Below, piece after piece: positions 1 to 12,440 of a stretch of DNA of 64,000 nt (position 1 is its first letter; each line of letters starts with the position of its first letter). The stretch covers positions 1 through 64,000 of the forward strand of contig CAUYUJ010000895.1 of the NCBI GenBank assembly GCA_963575745.1, read 5' to 3'. Under the pieces are notes generated by a model that saw only the letters and a program-made list of their open reading frames with translations, was not told where the DNA came from and made no database searches. The translations under genes were made by a program, and so were the position numbers. The stretch is from Prorocentrum cordatum (lineage: Eukaryota; Sar; Dinophyceae; Prorocentrales; Prorocentraceae).

Positions 1-2992
1 TCCTCCTCCTCCTCCTCCCCCTCCCTCCCGAAGCTCCTGAAAGCGACCACGCATCAAGGAAAGCGGGGGGCATGGGCTTCCTCCCGGCCTCACGGGCGGT
101 GTCATGACGCCGCCGCTCGACACACGAGGGGATCGGGTGAATGGGTCCCCCTCACGTTTTCAAGAGCGGCGTCATGTCGCCAGGTGCCTCTAGATGGAGG
201 AGCAGTCGCCTGCTCAGGCAGGTCAGGCACATGTCCTCCTCATCTCACGCCATTCCTCCCGATCCTCATCCTGAAAACATGGTTCCTTATTCGGGACTCG
301 GGTTAGGGGACTCGGGTCGGCCCGACTGGGCCATCATGAAAATGACGCGACCGTCTGAAATTTGACGCGGACCCGCTGCAGACATCCCACGAACACTGGA
401 CGGTCAAACTTCAGGACGGGCTCGTCAAAAAGCGTAGGCGAACCCGAAATCTGGCGTCCTCGAGTCTTACGTTTCCCTGACATATCCATGCAAACCTTGA
501 CCTCATGCCAGACCTGGCGTCAGATCCCGCACCCGGGCGCCGTCCCTGCGAATGAAACACCATGCGGGTCACGCGCGCCATCCCTTGGACGCACTCACGC
601 GCGCATGCGCGGCCCCGGATCCAGCCCCCCGCCACCAGCTGTGTGCCAGAGCCGGCCCCTGGCACCATCTACGCCTCTGCTTAGAGTTAAGATGCTCTTA
701 GACTCAGACAGCGGACCTCACGTCAAGCACTTTCTCGGGCAGTGGTCCAGGCCCAGATGCACAAGACCCTGCGAAGCAACAAAAAAGCTCCAAGAGAACG
801 CCCAGGGCCCAGCACGGATTCTTGAGCTTCTTGAGCGAAGTCTGGAGTACATGGGAATTGCTACGGTTTCTCAAGATTTCTGACGGGTGCGTGTGCAAGG
901 ACACTGCGCGGGCCACACGCGCGGGCCAAACCGATGCCTCTGCCGAGAGGCGCTTGCGCTCGTGCGCTTGCACGGACTCCTGTGTGGACTGGTTCTGGGA
1001 CTTCACGCGTGCATTCGCGTGATGTCGCATTCGCGCCCAGGGAGGATACACACACAACAACAGCAACACATGAAGAACTGCTAGCCGTCGTGAACCCCCA
1101 AACAGTGGGTTCTAGCGCTGTGGAGGGGGAAGCGGTGCGGCGCAAGCTGTGTGGTGCACCTTACTGTGTGGTGCACCTTACTCGGTGTAAGCCATGCGAT
1201 GTGGGCTGTGCCGTGTCGGCCGTGTCGTGTGAACCGTGCTGGTGTCAACTGTGTGGTGTACGCCACGCCTGTTCTGTGCGGTGTGGGCGATGCGGTGCGA
1301 GCTGTGTTGTGCAGGCTATGCGGCGTGAGCTGTGTGATGCAAACCGTGCAGCACACCCAGGTGACCACGGGGCGCCCTCGAGGTGGCCACGGGGGGGCGG
1401 GAGCGTGGCGACGCCCGGGCGGACCGGCAGACCCGCCCCACGGCACGGGGCGTCCAAAGAGCGCCCACGGGCGGGCACGTGGCGAGGCCTCGGCGGACCT
1501 GCCCGCGGCACGGGGCGCCCACGAGCGCCCACCCGGCGGCTTGCGGAGAGGAGCGAAGACGCCGAAGTGTGAACACCGGGTGGGGGGCATGACAGCGTCG
1601 CAGGCCGTGCCGGCCCTGCCCTTGCCCGCACCCGGCAAGCGAGGGCGAGCCCCCCGGGGAAGCGGGCCTGCGGGCAGGAGCGTGCTGCCGACGGCAGGCT
1701 GCCGGGATGCCGCGCCCATGCAGGGCTGGCCGTGGAACCTCGCGGGGGAGGCACAAGCAGGCGCAGCACTGCACGGGCAGACGCGCGGCAGGATCGCGCC
1801 GCGACGATCTGCGCGCTGGCTTCCGACGCCGCCTGGATCGCTCCACCCTGGAACGATCGCGGCTTCCCGATCGTGCAGATCGCTCGAGGGTGGCCGATGC
1901 TGGGTCTCTGGCAGCGTTCAGCCTCGAGCGCCCGCGCTGGGGTCACTGCCGCGTCGACGATGAGCGAAGCTGCCGTACCCTTCCGCTGCACCACTGCTGC
2001 ACCAGGCATCCTGAGCCCTGGAGCCTGGAGACGCGGGCGGCTGGCAGACTCTGCAGGGGCGGCGACCAGGAAGTGCTCCTTTCAGTCGCATGGGCTCCAG
2101 GTGTCTCTGACGGCCTTCCTCTGAATCTCTTCAGGGCGCCTCAGGCCCAGGCTCCCCCGGCCCCCATGCTGGGGTCGTGAAGGGGGCAATGGGGTTATCC
2201 GTGGATGCCAACGCCAGGCGGCGTACGTCTGGCCAAACCGTTTGGGCCAAACCTGGCTTACAAGTGGGCCAAACCTGCCCCAAATGGCCCAGGGGGGCAG
2301 ATCACTCCGCTAAGTGGGCGGAGCCCACTTTGCTCGGGTCGGTACGCTCCCTGAGCCACCTGTGGCATTCGTAACCCACTTATGAACTAGGTTCGACCAG
2401 AATCAACAACCGACGGTGGCATCCACTAATGACCCCCCTATCCTCTTAGCGTTGAGGTGTAGCGATGCGGGGGACTGGCTTTAAGGGGAGGCAACGTCGA
2501 CCTGGAATCTCGGCGATACATCGCCGATCGGCGATATGCCCCCGCTAGCGAACCCGTACGTCCCTGGGCGGGGTGGGGCTGTCAGACCCCTATCGGCGAT
2601 GAGTGGGCGATTGGGGGGCGATGCGTTCCCTCCTGAGCCTCTCCCCGCTATCGTTACCCCTGCAGCAGCCCCCGCTTCGCGGCGGCCGGGGGGTCTGAGC
2701 TGGTTGGGGCCCCAGAGAATCCGTCAGACAAAGAAGCCAAATCCGCTCGAAATCGGTCTCCAGACCCCTCCCCGGGTCCGTCTGGTGCAGCTGCTCTTCA
2801 CCCCAGGGCCCGCACAGGGCCCCCGGAGGCCGAAAGAGCTTCCCCGAACTCGACCCAGGAGCTCCGGCCTGCCCGCCCTTCCTGCCGGCCCGAGCTGGTG
2901 CTCGATAGGCCACCTCCGACCCCCAGGCGGCTCCAACCCGAGGCCCTCTCCACGCCCTCGCGCCGGCCGCTCTCCGGCCGGGGCCGCGAGAA
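1..2992. other. No supported gene
   Basis: A CTC stub at 1-20, a degenerate TGTG-rich stretch at about 1140-1360, and otherwise GC-rich unique DNA with frames open on both strands and no recognisable motif. Confidence 0.5.
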
Positions 2993-3165
2993 GCTGAAGG
3001 GGCCCTGGGACACACAAAAACAAATACACACAATTACAAGAATTCCCCATAATTTGTTCTGGGGTTTTGCCTCCCCTCCACTTCCCACATTGTCCCATAT
3101 TTTTGGGGGATCGACGATTCATTGTGTCTGTGTGTGTGTGTGTTTTTTCCCCTCCCGAGAAGCGC
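2993..3165. repeat. Family-G repeat copy 1 (~170 bp)
   Basis: Shares GAAGGGGCCC, GGGACACACA, CCCATA-TTTGTTC-GG, TGGGGGATCGACGATTCA and the TGTGTGTTTTTTCCC end with 43093-43270. Confidence 0.78.
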
Positions 3166-3383
3166 GGGCCGCGGCCGGCTCGACCTGCGCCGCCCGCGGG
3201 AGCGGGAGCGGCGCCGGGCGGCGGGGGGGGCGGGCGGGCGGGGGGAGAGAGGCGGGGGAGAGAGCCGGGTGCGCTCGCGCCACGCCAGGGCAGCCTGTCC
3301 CTCCCCCTTGGGAGTGCGGGATCGTCTGCAGAAGTGATGTACCCCAGACTTGAGTTTCTCGTCGAGTCGCACGTCCAGTCGAG

Positions 3384-3553
3384 GCGTTGACCCAAGGAGC
3401 CCTGAATAAGGAGCGAGGCCCCTCTTTCCATAAGTTGAGCTTCGACTTCCCATCGAAAATGTAAGGAAAACCTTAGGCAGGGTGTGGCACGATTAAGGAA
3501 CACCGAGCCCCTCCCCAACGAAAAGGATTCCTTTTTCGCGCCCCGACTGTAGG
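3384..3553. repeat. Family-F repeat copy 1 (~170 bp)
   Basis: Shares GCGTTGACC, CCATAAGTTGA-CTTCGA, GAACACCGAGCCCCTCCCCA and CCCCGACTGTA in order with 8127-8295. Confidence 0.8.
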
Positions 3554-5790
3554 ATGTTTGTAGATCTACGAACGTTCTACGCATTTCCCATGGATTCGAC
3601 GAGAAAATCAATTCGGGGGTAAATCACTTCTGTAGTCGATCCCCTACTCGGCCCCTCCCATCCCTTCCCGTGGCGCTCGTCCTTGCTCCATCCGCGAGCG
3701 CGTGTCGCAGCCGCGCTGGACCTCCATTGCCCCAGCAGGGCGTCCTATACTGGGCAGCAGAAGTGTGGCCCGTGGGGCCTGTGGGGGCACGGGGGGAACT
3801 GCGGGGCGGGGGGGCCGAGGCTGCGAGGGAGACCAAGGGCCGCTCATGCGAGGCGGGGATCGTGCCACAGCCAGCGCCGGTGGAACCCACGTCAGGGACC
3901 CCAGCGGGCGGTGGAGATGGACATACTCGGGCCCCAGGGGGCCCGAACGCACTCATGCCAATAGCAACCGCCTGTCGCAGTCTCCGAAAATCGATCCCTT
4001 GAGATCCGACGGCGCGACAGGAAATGTGGAGGCATGGCTGACCAATCACGCCCAGCGCCCTGGACCCCATCCTTCTGCGCCCCCTTTCCCGCGCCGCCAG
4101 GCCGATCTCTGTGAGAGACGGCGCCCCTCGGCCCGAGACCCGACGAGAAAAAACGCCCGGCCCTCGAAGCACTTGCGACGCCAGCATCTCCCCCGAGACC
4201 CCCGACGTCATGACTTTTTCACCGCGTCGACCCTCAGAGGCCTCGACCCACTCCCCTGGACCAGCTCCTCATATCCCTGGCCGCTTTTTCTGACGCCCCC
4301 GAGGCCCCACTGAGGGCCCCCCCCCCCCCAGGGGCCGAGGCTGCGGAGAAGCCTCGCCGCCCGAGGGGGCAGCATTGGGCCTTGCGACGCCAGGATCTCT
4401 CGAGAGGCCTCCCGCGCCCTCCCCCCCCCCCCGGGGCGCCTGGCTCTGCACCACTCGGCCGGCTCCGCCCCGGCCCGCCCGGGCGGGCCCCGCTGGCCCC
4501 GGCCGCCGGCGGCAGGCCCGCTGCTCCGCCGCCGCGCGGGCGCCCGGAGGCCCGCCTCCTCGCGCGGGCTGCCGGCCGTCGGAGCCCCCCGCGGGCGGGG
4601 GGGCGAGGGCGGAGGGCGAGGGCCGACGAGGACGAGCTCCGAGCTCCGAGCTCCGAGGGCGAGGGCGAGGCTCGACGAGGCAGGGCGGCAGGGCTCCGCG
4701 GGGGCGGCAGCGGGGACGACGCCGCCGCCCCAGCCCCCGCGGGCGCTTCTTCGCCCCCGCGCCCTCGTGTGGTACGCCGCCCCCCCCCCTCGGGTCACAC
4801 CGCACATCACGCCGGGAGGTTCTTCCGCCTCCGCCTCCGCCTCCGCCTCCGCCGCTCCCTCCTCCTCCTCCTCCTGCTCCTCCTCCTCCGTACCTTCGGC
4901 CTCTGGAGGCCCTTACGGGCCCCTGGGGCCGTTAAACAACGGCTCAGGATGAGCCGAGGCCTTCGGAGCCGCCGATGGCAGTCCAGAGCCGCCTCCGAGA
5001 CAACCCACTGGGAGTCCAGACGGCCCTCCAAGAGGGCCCCAGGAGCACTCCCAAGAGGGCCCCAAGAGGCAAACATCGCACCCTCCCGTTCGGTAGACGT
5101 ACCTGTCCAGCATCTTCGCCTCGTGGGCTCTTACATCTTCATAGACCGCCCAAGAGGCCCCCAAGATCGCCGCGACAACTTCGCGACGGACGGTTTTGGG
5201 CAGTCTTCAGCCTCCCCGTGCGGCCCTGGGACCGTCAGAACACGACTCGGGATGCAGCGCCAGGCCCGGGGAACAAGTGCAGACCTCCTGGGGCCCACGT
5301 TGAGAGCCAAGCACGACGACGTCGGAGGTCCAGCCTCGTTGTCAGCACGGGGGCCTCTCCGAGACGTGGTCGCGGCACCCTCAGCCGCCCCCGGCACTCT
5401 CCGAGAGGTGGAGGCCCAGACCCCCGACGTCCTGATCTTTTTCAAAACGTCGACCCCGAGAGGTCTTGACCCTTTCTCCGGGACTGGCTTTTCATCCCGA
5501 GCTGTTTTCTGACAGTCCCGAGGCCCGGCAAAGGCCCCCAGCGGCCGAAAATGTGAAACACCTCCCGTCGTGCTTTTTTCATTGCCCGAGGGGGTCTGGG
5601 GGCGAGTCTTCTGCTTCCGCAGCCGTGGCCGCTGCACAGGGGGGACCGGGCCGAAACAACACGGCGGCTCTCCCCAGCAGTCGTCGGGCTTCCGTGGGCC
5701 TCCTGTGGAGGCTGCTCGTCGCCACGGCTGGACATGCCTCGAAGAACGGCTGGGGTGACCCTCGGGAGGGGTCTGGGCACAGATTCTGAG
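3554..5790. other. No supported gene
   Basis: GC-rich unique DNA with family-D repeat copies near 4.2 and 5.42-5.6 kb and short CCG/CTC runs. Confidence 0.5.
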
Positions 5791-5794
5791 CGGA

Positions 5795-6760
5795 TCCTCC
5801 TCCTCCTCCTCCTCCTCCTCCTCCTCCTCGTCCTCCTCCCCCCCCATCCCCCCCCTCCTCCTCGTCGTCCTCCTCCTCCTCCTCCTCCTCCTCCTCGTCC
5901 TCCTCGTCCTCCTCGTCCTCCTCGTCCTCCTCGTCCTCCTTGTCCTCCTCGTCCTCCTCGTCCTCCTCGTCCTCCTCGTCCTCCTCCTCCTCCTGCTCCT
6001 GCTCTCCTGCTCCTCCTCCTCTCCTCCTCCTCCTGCTGCTCCTCCTCCTCCTCGTCTCCTCCACCTCCTCCTCCCACTCCTCCTCCTCTCCTCCTCTTCC
6101 TCCTCCTCCTCCTCCTCCTCCTCCTCCTGCTGCTCCTCCCTTCCTCCTCCTCCTCTTCTCGTCCTCCTCGTCCTCCTCCTCCTCATCCTCCTCCATCCTC
6201 CAACCTCCATCCTCCTCCTCCTCCTCCTCCTCCTCCTCCTCCTCCTCCTCCTCTCTCCTCCTGGTCCTCCTGGCCTCCTGGTCCTCCTGGTCCTCCGGTC
6301 CTCCTGGTCCTCCTGGTCCTCCTGGTCCTCCTGGTCCTCCTGGTCCTCCTGGTCCTCCTCGTCCTCCTCTCCTCCTCGTCCTCCTCCTCCTCCTCTCCTC
6401 CTGCTCCTCCTGCTCCTGCTCCTCCATCTCCTCCTCCTCCTCCTCCTCCTCCTCCTCCCTCCTCCTCCTCGTCCTCCTCGTCTCCTCGTCCTCGTCCTCC
6501 TCGTCCTCCTCCTCGTCCTCCTCGTCCTCGTCCTCCTCGTCCTCCTCGTCCTCCTCCTCCTCGTCTCCTCGTCCCTCCTCGTCCTCCTCGTCCTCCTCCT
6601 GCTCCTGTTCCTGCTCCTCCTCCTCCTCCTTCTCCTCCTCCTCCTTCTCCTCCTCCATCCTCCTCCTCCTCCTCCTCCTCCTCCTCCTCTTCCTCCTCTC
6701 CTCCTCCTCCTCCTCCTCCTCCTCCTCCTCCTCCCCCTCCTCCTCCCCAGACCCGAGGGG
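5795..6760. repeat. CTC microsatellite, ~960 bp
   Basis: Compound CTC/CTCGTC/CTCCTGGTC tract. The very long Pro, Ser, Glu and Arg ORFs here are translated repeat. Confidence 0.97.
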
Positions 6761-7054
6761 GGTCTGGCGAGGAAGCCTTCTTGGAGCGCTCGCCTCGCCC
6801 TGCCCCCCCTCCCCCCCTGCGTCGCGCCGCCGAGACGGGAGAGGAAGGACACGGAAGGGGAGCACCGGGAGGCCCCCCGAGCCCGCCCCGTGGATTGCCC
6901 GCCTGCCCGCCCGCGGGGACACGTCCGGGCCCGCTGCCTCGGGATCGCGCCCCGCCGTCGTGCCCACAGGGAGCCCGAGGGGGACGGCGGACGGCTCGGC
7001 TCTCGGAGCGGGCTGCCGAGTGGGGCTTGGAAGGAAGGAGGGGGATATTAGCAA

Positions 7055-7092
7055 TTACAATAATAACAATACTACCAAACCAGTTTAATAAG

Positions 7093-7125
<33 letters not shown>

Positions 7126-7330
7126 AATAGTAATACTAATAATAGTAATAATAATACTAACCATAATAATAATAATGATAATGCTCATACTAATGCTAAT
7201 AATACTACTACTGATAATAATAATAATAGTACTAGACATATTGATGACAATAATGATAGTCATATCACTACTAAACACAATAATGACAGTGATAAGAATA
7301 ATTACGATTCATTATAGTAGCAGTAGTGAT
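7055..7330. repeat. AAT-type microsatellite
   Basis: Degenerate AATAATAAT/AATACTAAT run, a sharp AT-rich island. Confidence 0.93.
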
Positions 7331-8126
7331 CATAATGATAAAACTAATAGAAGGAAGAAGGGGGAACATACGGTGAGTACATTGGATAAGGAATCCTTTA
7401 AGGAGGCCAGGGTCTGAAAGCAGGGGGAACTCCGATCGTGCATCGGCCACGGAGATAACACCGCCGCCCTCATCAGAGAAGGAGCCCCCCAGGGTCGGAA
7501 GCCTCCTGGTCCCATTCCTTCACGGATGCCCCCACTGCAAGAGGAAGTCTCAGCTCCGAGAGGCACCCTGCGACGCGGCGCAACGTCCAGATACGGCGGC
7601 CGGGGGCAATCGACTCATTGGGGAGGCTTGGCCGAGGCAGATCAGCCCGAAGGGGGACGCGGAGGCACGGGCTTGCAGCGACAACGTCCACCCATCGAAG
7701 CCCGTGGAGCTGTGGCCTCATCTCAGCCACCGCTCCCCGGGGACCCCCAGGGCACGACCCGAGAAGCAGTGGACATTGACTGGACCTCCGACATCGTGAT
7801 CACGATGCGGACCCCTATATGATGTTGACCACTCCCCCGTGACACGTTTCTTCATCCTGAGTCAATTTTGATGGCCCCACGGCCTTGTAGTTAAGGACAT
7901 CCCAGGGCTGAAAAAGGCCAACTGCCCTCCGTCGTGATGTTCTCGCGGCGCGAGGAGTTCGGAGGATGCCTCTGGGCGGTGCACTTCCAGCCCCTGGTAC
8001 GCCCGACATGGGTACGGAAAAACGGGTACGATGTCCAACAACAAACAGTGTCCAATACCGGCAGCGACCGCTGCCGGGCAAGCGACTTTGGTCTGAAGTG
8101 GAAAACGTCCGCGGCTACAGAAGGGG

Positions 8127-8295
8127 CGTTGACCTGAGGAACCCTAAATAAGGAACGGGGCCCCTTTCTCCCATAAGTTGAACTTCGATTTCCCATGGAA
8201 GACCTCAGGAAAACAGAAGGCAAACTGTAGAACAATCAAGGAACACCGAGCCCCTCCCCAACGAAAAGGATTCCTTCTTCAGGGCCCCGACTGTA
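8127..8295. repeat. Family-F repeat copy 2 (~170 bp)
   Basis: Second copy of the element at 3384-3553, same orientation, visibly diverged. Confidence 0.8.
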
Positions 8296-8368
8296 CACCC
8301 GCAGCGAGTGCTACTCAAAATGAACCAGATCTGCGGTTGGTCTTCGTCCCCAGTCGTTCCACGCAGTC

Positions 8369-8640
8369 GGACCTGGGATAGAAGAACATCCTTCAATAAC
8401 GTGAGACCCTCCGCCGGCCCCAACTGAAGAACACTCGAGGGTTGTCTGATATAGCTGGACCTGGGATAGAAGAACATCCTTCGAGAACGTGAGACCCTCC
8501 GCCGGCCCCAACTGAAGAACATTCGAGGGTTGTCTTATATAGCTGGACCTGGGATAAAAGAACATCCTTCGAGAACGTGGGACCCTCCGCCGGCCCCAAC
8601 CTGAAGAACACTCGAGGGTGCCCTCCCCCAGGGTGCACAG
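8369..8640. repeat. Tandem triplication, 88-bp period
   Basis: Three units starting GACCTGGGATA at 8369, 8458 and 8546, each with GAACGTG-GACCCTCCGCCG. A related single copy lies at about 28650-28830 in S46 intron 10. Confidence 0.85.
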
Positions 8641-9315
8641 GAGCATCCACCGAGCACGAAGCACACCTCTCGCCTTCGCTCGGACGTCCATTTCCCGTGC
8701 ATGCTTCGGCTTCGTGCGTGTTTTTGTTTGCTCGATGGTCCAGGATGGTCCTCGATGGTTCTCGCCGAGGAAAAGTGCACACGACCGAGCGATGCCAGGA
8801 CCTGGGGCTACCCTCCCCGAACCGACCTCGCGACCTCGTGCCTCGGCCCGACTGCAGCCATAATTATTGCGATCGTGCCGGTTCCGGCCCGTGCGGTGGC
8901 AACTCGTGGGAGCCTCCCGTACCATCTTGTCGGCTCTTGCGAAACGACGCTGGTCGACGACGCTAATCGATGCTAAGTCGACGCTAAATCGACGCTACAT
9001 GGGCGCTATCTCATCGCCTCCCAAGCCCTGATCGACGCCAGTCGACGCGGAAGACAGACTCGCGAGGGTACCCGAGGCTCCCATGACTCGCTGCCGAAAG
9101 CCCGCCTCCGGCGCGCAGGGGTCGAGGCCGCCGGCGAGGATGGAGGGCTGCTTCCCGCACGCCCGCTCGCAGCCCTCCGCGGCGCCGCAGGGGCCCGCCC
9201 GTGCCGCTCGGGCCATGCGCGGGTGCGCGCGCGCGCGGCGGCCGCGCGGCTGCCGCGCAGCTCCCCGGAGACCCCTGGGGCCGGGGCGGCGGCGGGGGCC
9301 TTGCGGGCAGGGAGG

Positions 9316-9490
9316 AGCAGGGAGGAGGAGGAGGAGGAGGAGGAGGGGGAGGAGGAGGAGGAGGAGGAGGAGGATGGAGGAGGATGGAGGAGGAGGATGG
9401 AGGATGAGGATGAGGAGGAGGAGGAGGAGGAGGAGGACCAGGAGGAGGAGGAGGAGGAAGAGGAGGAGGAGGAGGAGGAGCAGGAGGCAG
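9316..9490. repeat. GAG microsatellite
   Basis: Nearly pure GAG with GAT interruptions. Confidence 0.95.
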
Positions 9491-9734
9491 AAGGTACACT
9501 CAGACTCAGGAGAAGGATAATGAGGTCATATTCGAACTCTTACACAGACCGCCTACACTCGTATCATTCACGCACATGCTCTCCCATACCCAAACTCACT
9601 CATACTCAAACTCCCCCACACCCAATCACGCATACCCAGAACCACACTCAGACTCCATTACCTGTACTACCACCCTTCGTGTCATAAGGAGGTTGGGGGG
9701 GAGGGAAAACCAACTGACGACAACTTCGATGACT

Positions 9735-9955
9735 TTGATGGCGACGACCGTCTCACTATCGATCTCACTACCGATTTTACTATCGCGCCACCGACGGGTC
9801 ATTCCCCGCCGCCAATGGGGTATCGATCTCAAAATCGGTCTTACGATCGATTTCACTATCGATCTCACAATCGATCTCACTACAGATCTCACTATCGATC
9901 TCAATATTGACCTCACTATCGATCTCACTATCGATCTCACTACCGCGCCACCCCC
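9735..9955. repeat. 12-bp tandem repeat ATCGATCTCACT
   Basis: Roughly 14 units with C/T variants, broken by a GCGCCACCGACGGG segment that recurs just after the array. Confidence 0.88.
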
Positions 9956-10204
9956 CCGCCACCGACGAGGCACCCCCGCATCACTGGCGGAGCACCCCCG
10001 CACCACCCACCGACGGGGCACCCCCGCACCTCCGGCGGGGCCCCCCGGGCCACCGCTCGCCTGGCGGCGGGGCGGTCAACCGGCTACACGGCCACTAGCC
10101 ACGGCGGCATCGCCCGCACGCGCGACACAAACCGAAACCGATATCCCGGCGGGAGGCTCTCCGTTCCACTGCGATCTCACCTCCCAACCTCCGATACTCA
10201 GAAC

Positions 10205-10640
10205 CCCCATCCACACATAAGTCCATACTCAGACTTTCATGGTCACCGCGACGTAGCGACCATGGCACTTGGGCACCCCAAGTGGGAGCCGCCAGGTGGG
10301 ATTGCACCGGCCCGTTCGCGCTCAGATCGGGGGGATGTCTCCAGCTAAATGCTAAACGCTTGCTTTTGGATTTCAATATGTATATTTTCAGAACCCATGA
10401 TCACCGCGATGTTGCAAGCGTGCAATTTGGACAGCCGGAAGGGGAGCCGCCAGATGTATTGCACGTGCCCGTTCGCGACCTGGTTGCGGGGATGTCTCGA
10501 GCGATTTGTCTTGGAGGTGGACGTGCCGAATCTCAGGACCACATGGCCACCGCGATGCGGCGGAGATACACGTGTCCCTGCTCAGAGCCCAATCATCACC
10601 GCGATGCAGCAAGCACGACATCTTTCCATGATTAATCACG
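10205..10640. repeat. Direct-repeat copies, left of the 10.7-12.1 kb island
   Basis: At least two partial units with ATCACCGCGATG, GGGAGCCGCCAG and GGCCCGTTCGCG blocks. Confidence 0.65.
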
Positions 10641-10705
10641 GAAGCCACCATGACCAGACACCTCAGTCTCGGACTCAGAGTCACTGCTGGGATATCCTGG
10701 GGAAG

Positions 10706-11287
10706 CTAGGATCGCACCATTCTGCGGAGCACCTTGTCCAAACCAACCCAATAGTCTTTCCATTCGTCCGGGGGCACGGGGACCCTTTGATTCATGTTTG
10801 TTGTCCTCCTCTGTTCACGAACCTGTTCTTTGGCTCGCCTCTCAACCTGCTTCAATGCAAATCTTTCGGCCTCCTCTTCGTCATAGGTCCGGCAACTGGT
10901 TTGACCCTCGGCCGCTCCCATCTTGCAAGTCTCATGCTCCCTAGATCCAAAGCGAGTCGGAGCCGTATTAGCAGAGGTTCCACATGAGGCGGGTACATGG
11001 GCCAATCTCTGACCACAATTGACTTCGAATGCCCAGTTACCACGACGCTGAACTTCCACAGGAGCAGGCTCGTAGTGATGCTCTGAGATTCCGTAGAAAG
11101 AACGGGCCTGCGCAATTGCGCACCGCGACCATTTCTTTGCTTCGCACCAACAGTATAACAGATGTGATAAGTCACAACTTCCAGGGCTACGTGTCCGTGG
11201 CTGAGGACACGCGTCTTCCTCAAGGGCTCTGAAGACAGAACTTGATATGCACAGCGCTGCCACAGAAGAAATGTGGTACGAATGCAT
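10706..11287 (-). CDS. Unrecognised ORF, 193 aa
   Basis: Balanced amino-acid use and a less GC-rich base composition than the surroundings suggest real or recently real coding sequence. Features: SRCAIAQARSFYGISEHHYE, then a charged helix DEEEAERFALKQVERRAKEQ and VPPDEWKDYWVGLDKVLRRM near the C-terminus. Overlapping minus frames just upstream (11220-11456, with CSTCQGKISDRLETYAF) suggest an intron or frameshift. Direct-repeat copies flank the island (10.2-10.6 and 12.2-12.4 kb). Confidence 0.38.
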   Translation of the reverse strand: MHSYHISSVAALCISSSVFRALEEDACPQPRTRSPGSCDLSHLLYCWCEAKKWSRCAIAQARSFYGISEHHYEPAPVEVQRRGNWAFEVNCGQRLAHVPASCGTSANTAPTRFGSREHETCKMGAAEGQTSCRTYDEEEAERFALKQVERRAKEQVREQRRTTNMNQRVPVPPDEWKDYWVGLDKVLRRMVRS

Positions 11288-11574
11288 ACGTCTCCAGCCT
11301 ATCAGAAATCTTGCCCTGGCAGGTGCTGCACCTCACTTGAAGGATTTTAGGTCCACGTGCTACATTACAGATATTGGAACGAGGTTGTGTCACAGCCGCA
11401 AACTTGTGACGCTGCAGCGGAGCTGCCCAAGGCTTGCGCAATGCAAGCCCCACCACCTACCGCTTGCCTCCGTCCGTTTCCGGCATCTGACGTGGTGACC
11501 TCTTGGGTCTGCAACGCATGACCTAGAAGCTCAGAAACACAACCCAGATACAAATCAGCAGGTCCGCACTTAGC

Positions 11575-12015
11575 TTAGATGCAACGCAACCAAGGACGAA
11601 GACACGGCCTATCCACCCATGATGCCACGGAAACCACCTGACGGCTTTCCGCACGCACGTGAGCCAGCTTCCCTGATTTTTGAGCCCACCATGCTTCACT
11701 CCACCCCTGCTCCATCCGTGAATCAGTCAGGGACGAGCTCAAGATCGCTGACGGCACGACATCAACAAGTTCTTCACGTGATGAAGCTGCGTGTGTGGAA
11801 ACTGCTTCAATGAAGCCGCGGGCGACGATGCACCACGTGAAACACACTCCAACAAAACCAACACACTCCAACACAACCGGCGGCCCTGCGATGTGAACAT
11901 CATGAGGCACTGCCTCAACTAAGCCCAATTGTCGCATCACGTCTAGCGTCACGAACTGGCGCTTGTCAATGCGCTCATGGCCCCTCACAAATTGCGAAGC
12001 AGCCATGATCAGCAT
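11575..12015 (-). CDS. Unrecognised ORF, 146 aa
   Basis: Reads MLIMAASQFVRGHERIDKRQ and VTLDVMRQLGLVEAVPHDVH; protein-like composition, no family recognised. Same strand and island as the ORF at 10706-11287 and may belong to the same broken or spliced gene. Confidence 0.33.
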   Translation of the reverse strand: MLIMAASQFVRGHERIDKRQFVTLDVMRQLGLVEAVPHDVHIAGPPVVLECVGFVGVCFTWCIVARGFIEAVSTHAASSREELVDVVPSAILSSSLTDSRMEQGWSEAWWAQKSGKLAHVRAESRQVVSVASWVDRPCLRPWLRCI

Positions 12016-12159
12016 CTTGCGTGAGGAACATCACACAGCTGCATACTGTCTGTCTGGTAGAAGCTTCAACGCAAGAGCCATGCCACCTCGTCAAATATGC
12101 TGGCTCCATTTGCTTCGGGCCACTAGTCTCTTGAGCCCTCCTCCGCTTACATTTGAAGG

Positions 12160-12440
12160 GGCCCTGGGACACACGAGGGCCACCCGCAGGGGAGCCGCCA
12201 GGGAATGTTGCACCCACGTGGGCAGCATTGACACCTGGGCCACCCGCAAGGGAACCACCAAAGGGTATTGCACGGGCCCGTTCGCGTCCAGATTGAGAGA
12301 TCGTCCTCGAACGAACCGCTTTTTCTTTTTTGGAAGGGGTCTTACGCGTCCCACTGAAGAGCCCCCTGATCACCCCGACGCAGCAAGCATGGCATCTGGG
12401 CGATCCCAGGGGGAGCCAGCCGACCAGCGACGTGTCACGG
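12160..12440. repeat. Direct-repeat copies, right of the 10.7-12.1 kb island
   Basis: Same blocks as 10205-10640 in the same orientation: GGGAGCCGCCAGGGAATGTT, GGGCCCGTTCGCGTCCAGAT, CCCGACGCAGCAAGCATGGC. Confidence 0.65.

Noticed and set aside
1140-1360. Cys/Val-rich ORFs over a TGTG-rich stretch
   Set aside because: Degenerate short-period repeat; frames are open on both strands and amino-acid patterns follow the repeat.
5131-7317. Very long ORFs (up to 573 aa) of Arg, Glu, Ser, Pro or Leu runs
   Set aside because: They are frame-by-frame translations of CTC/GAG microsatellite. The same holds for the long ORFs at 19-20, 26.5-28.3, 42, 46-47, 52-54 and 62 kb.
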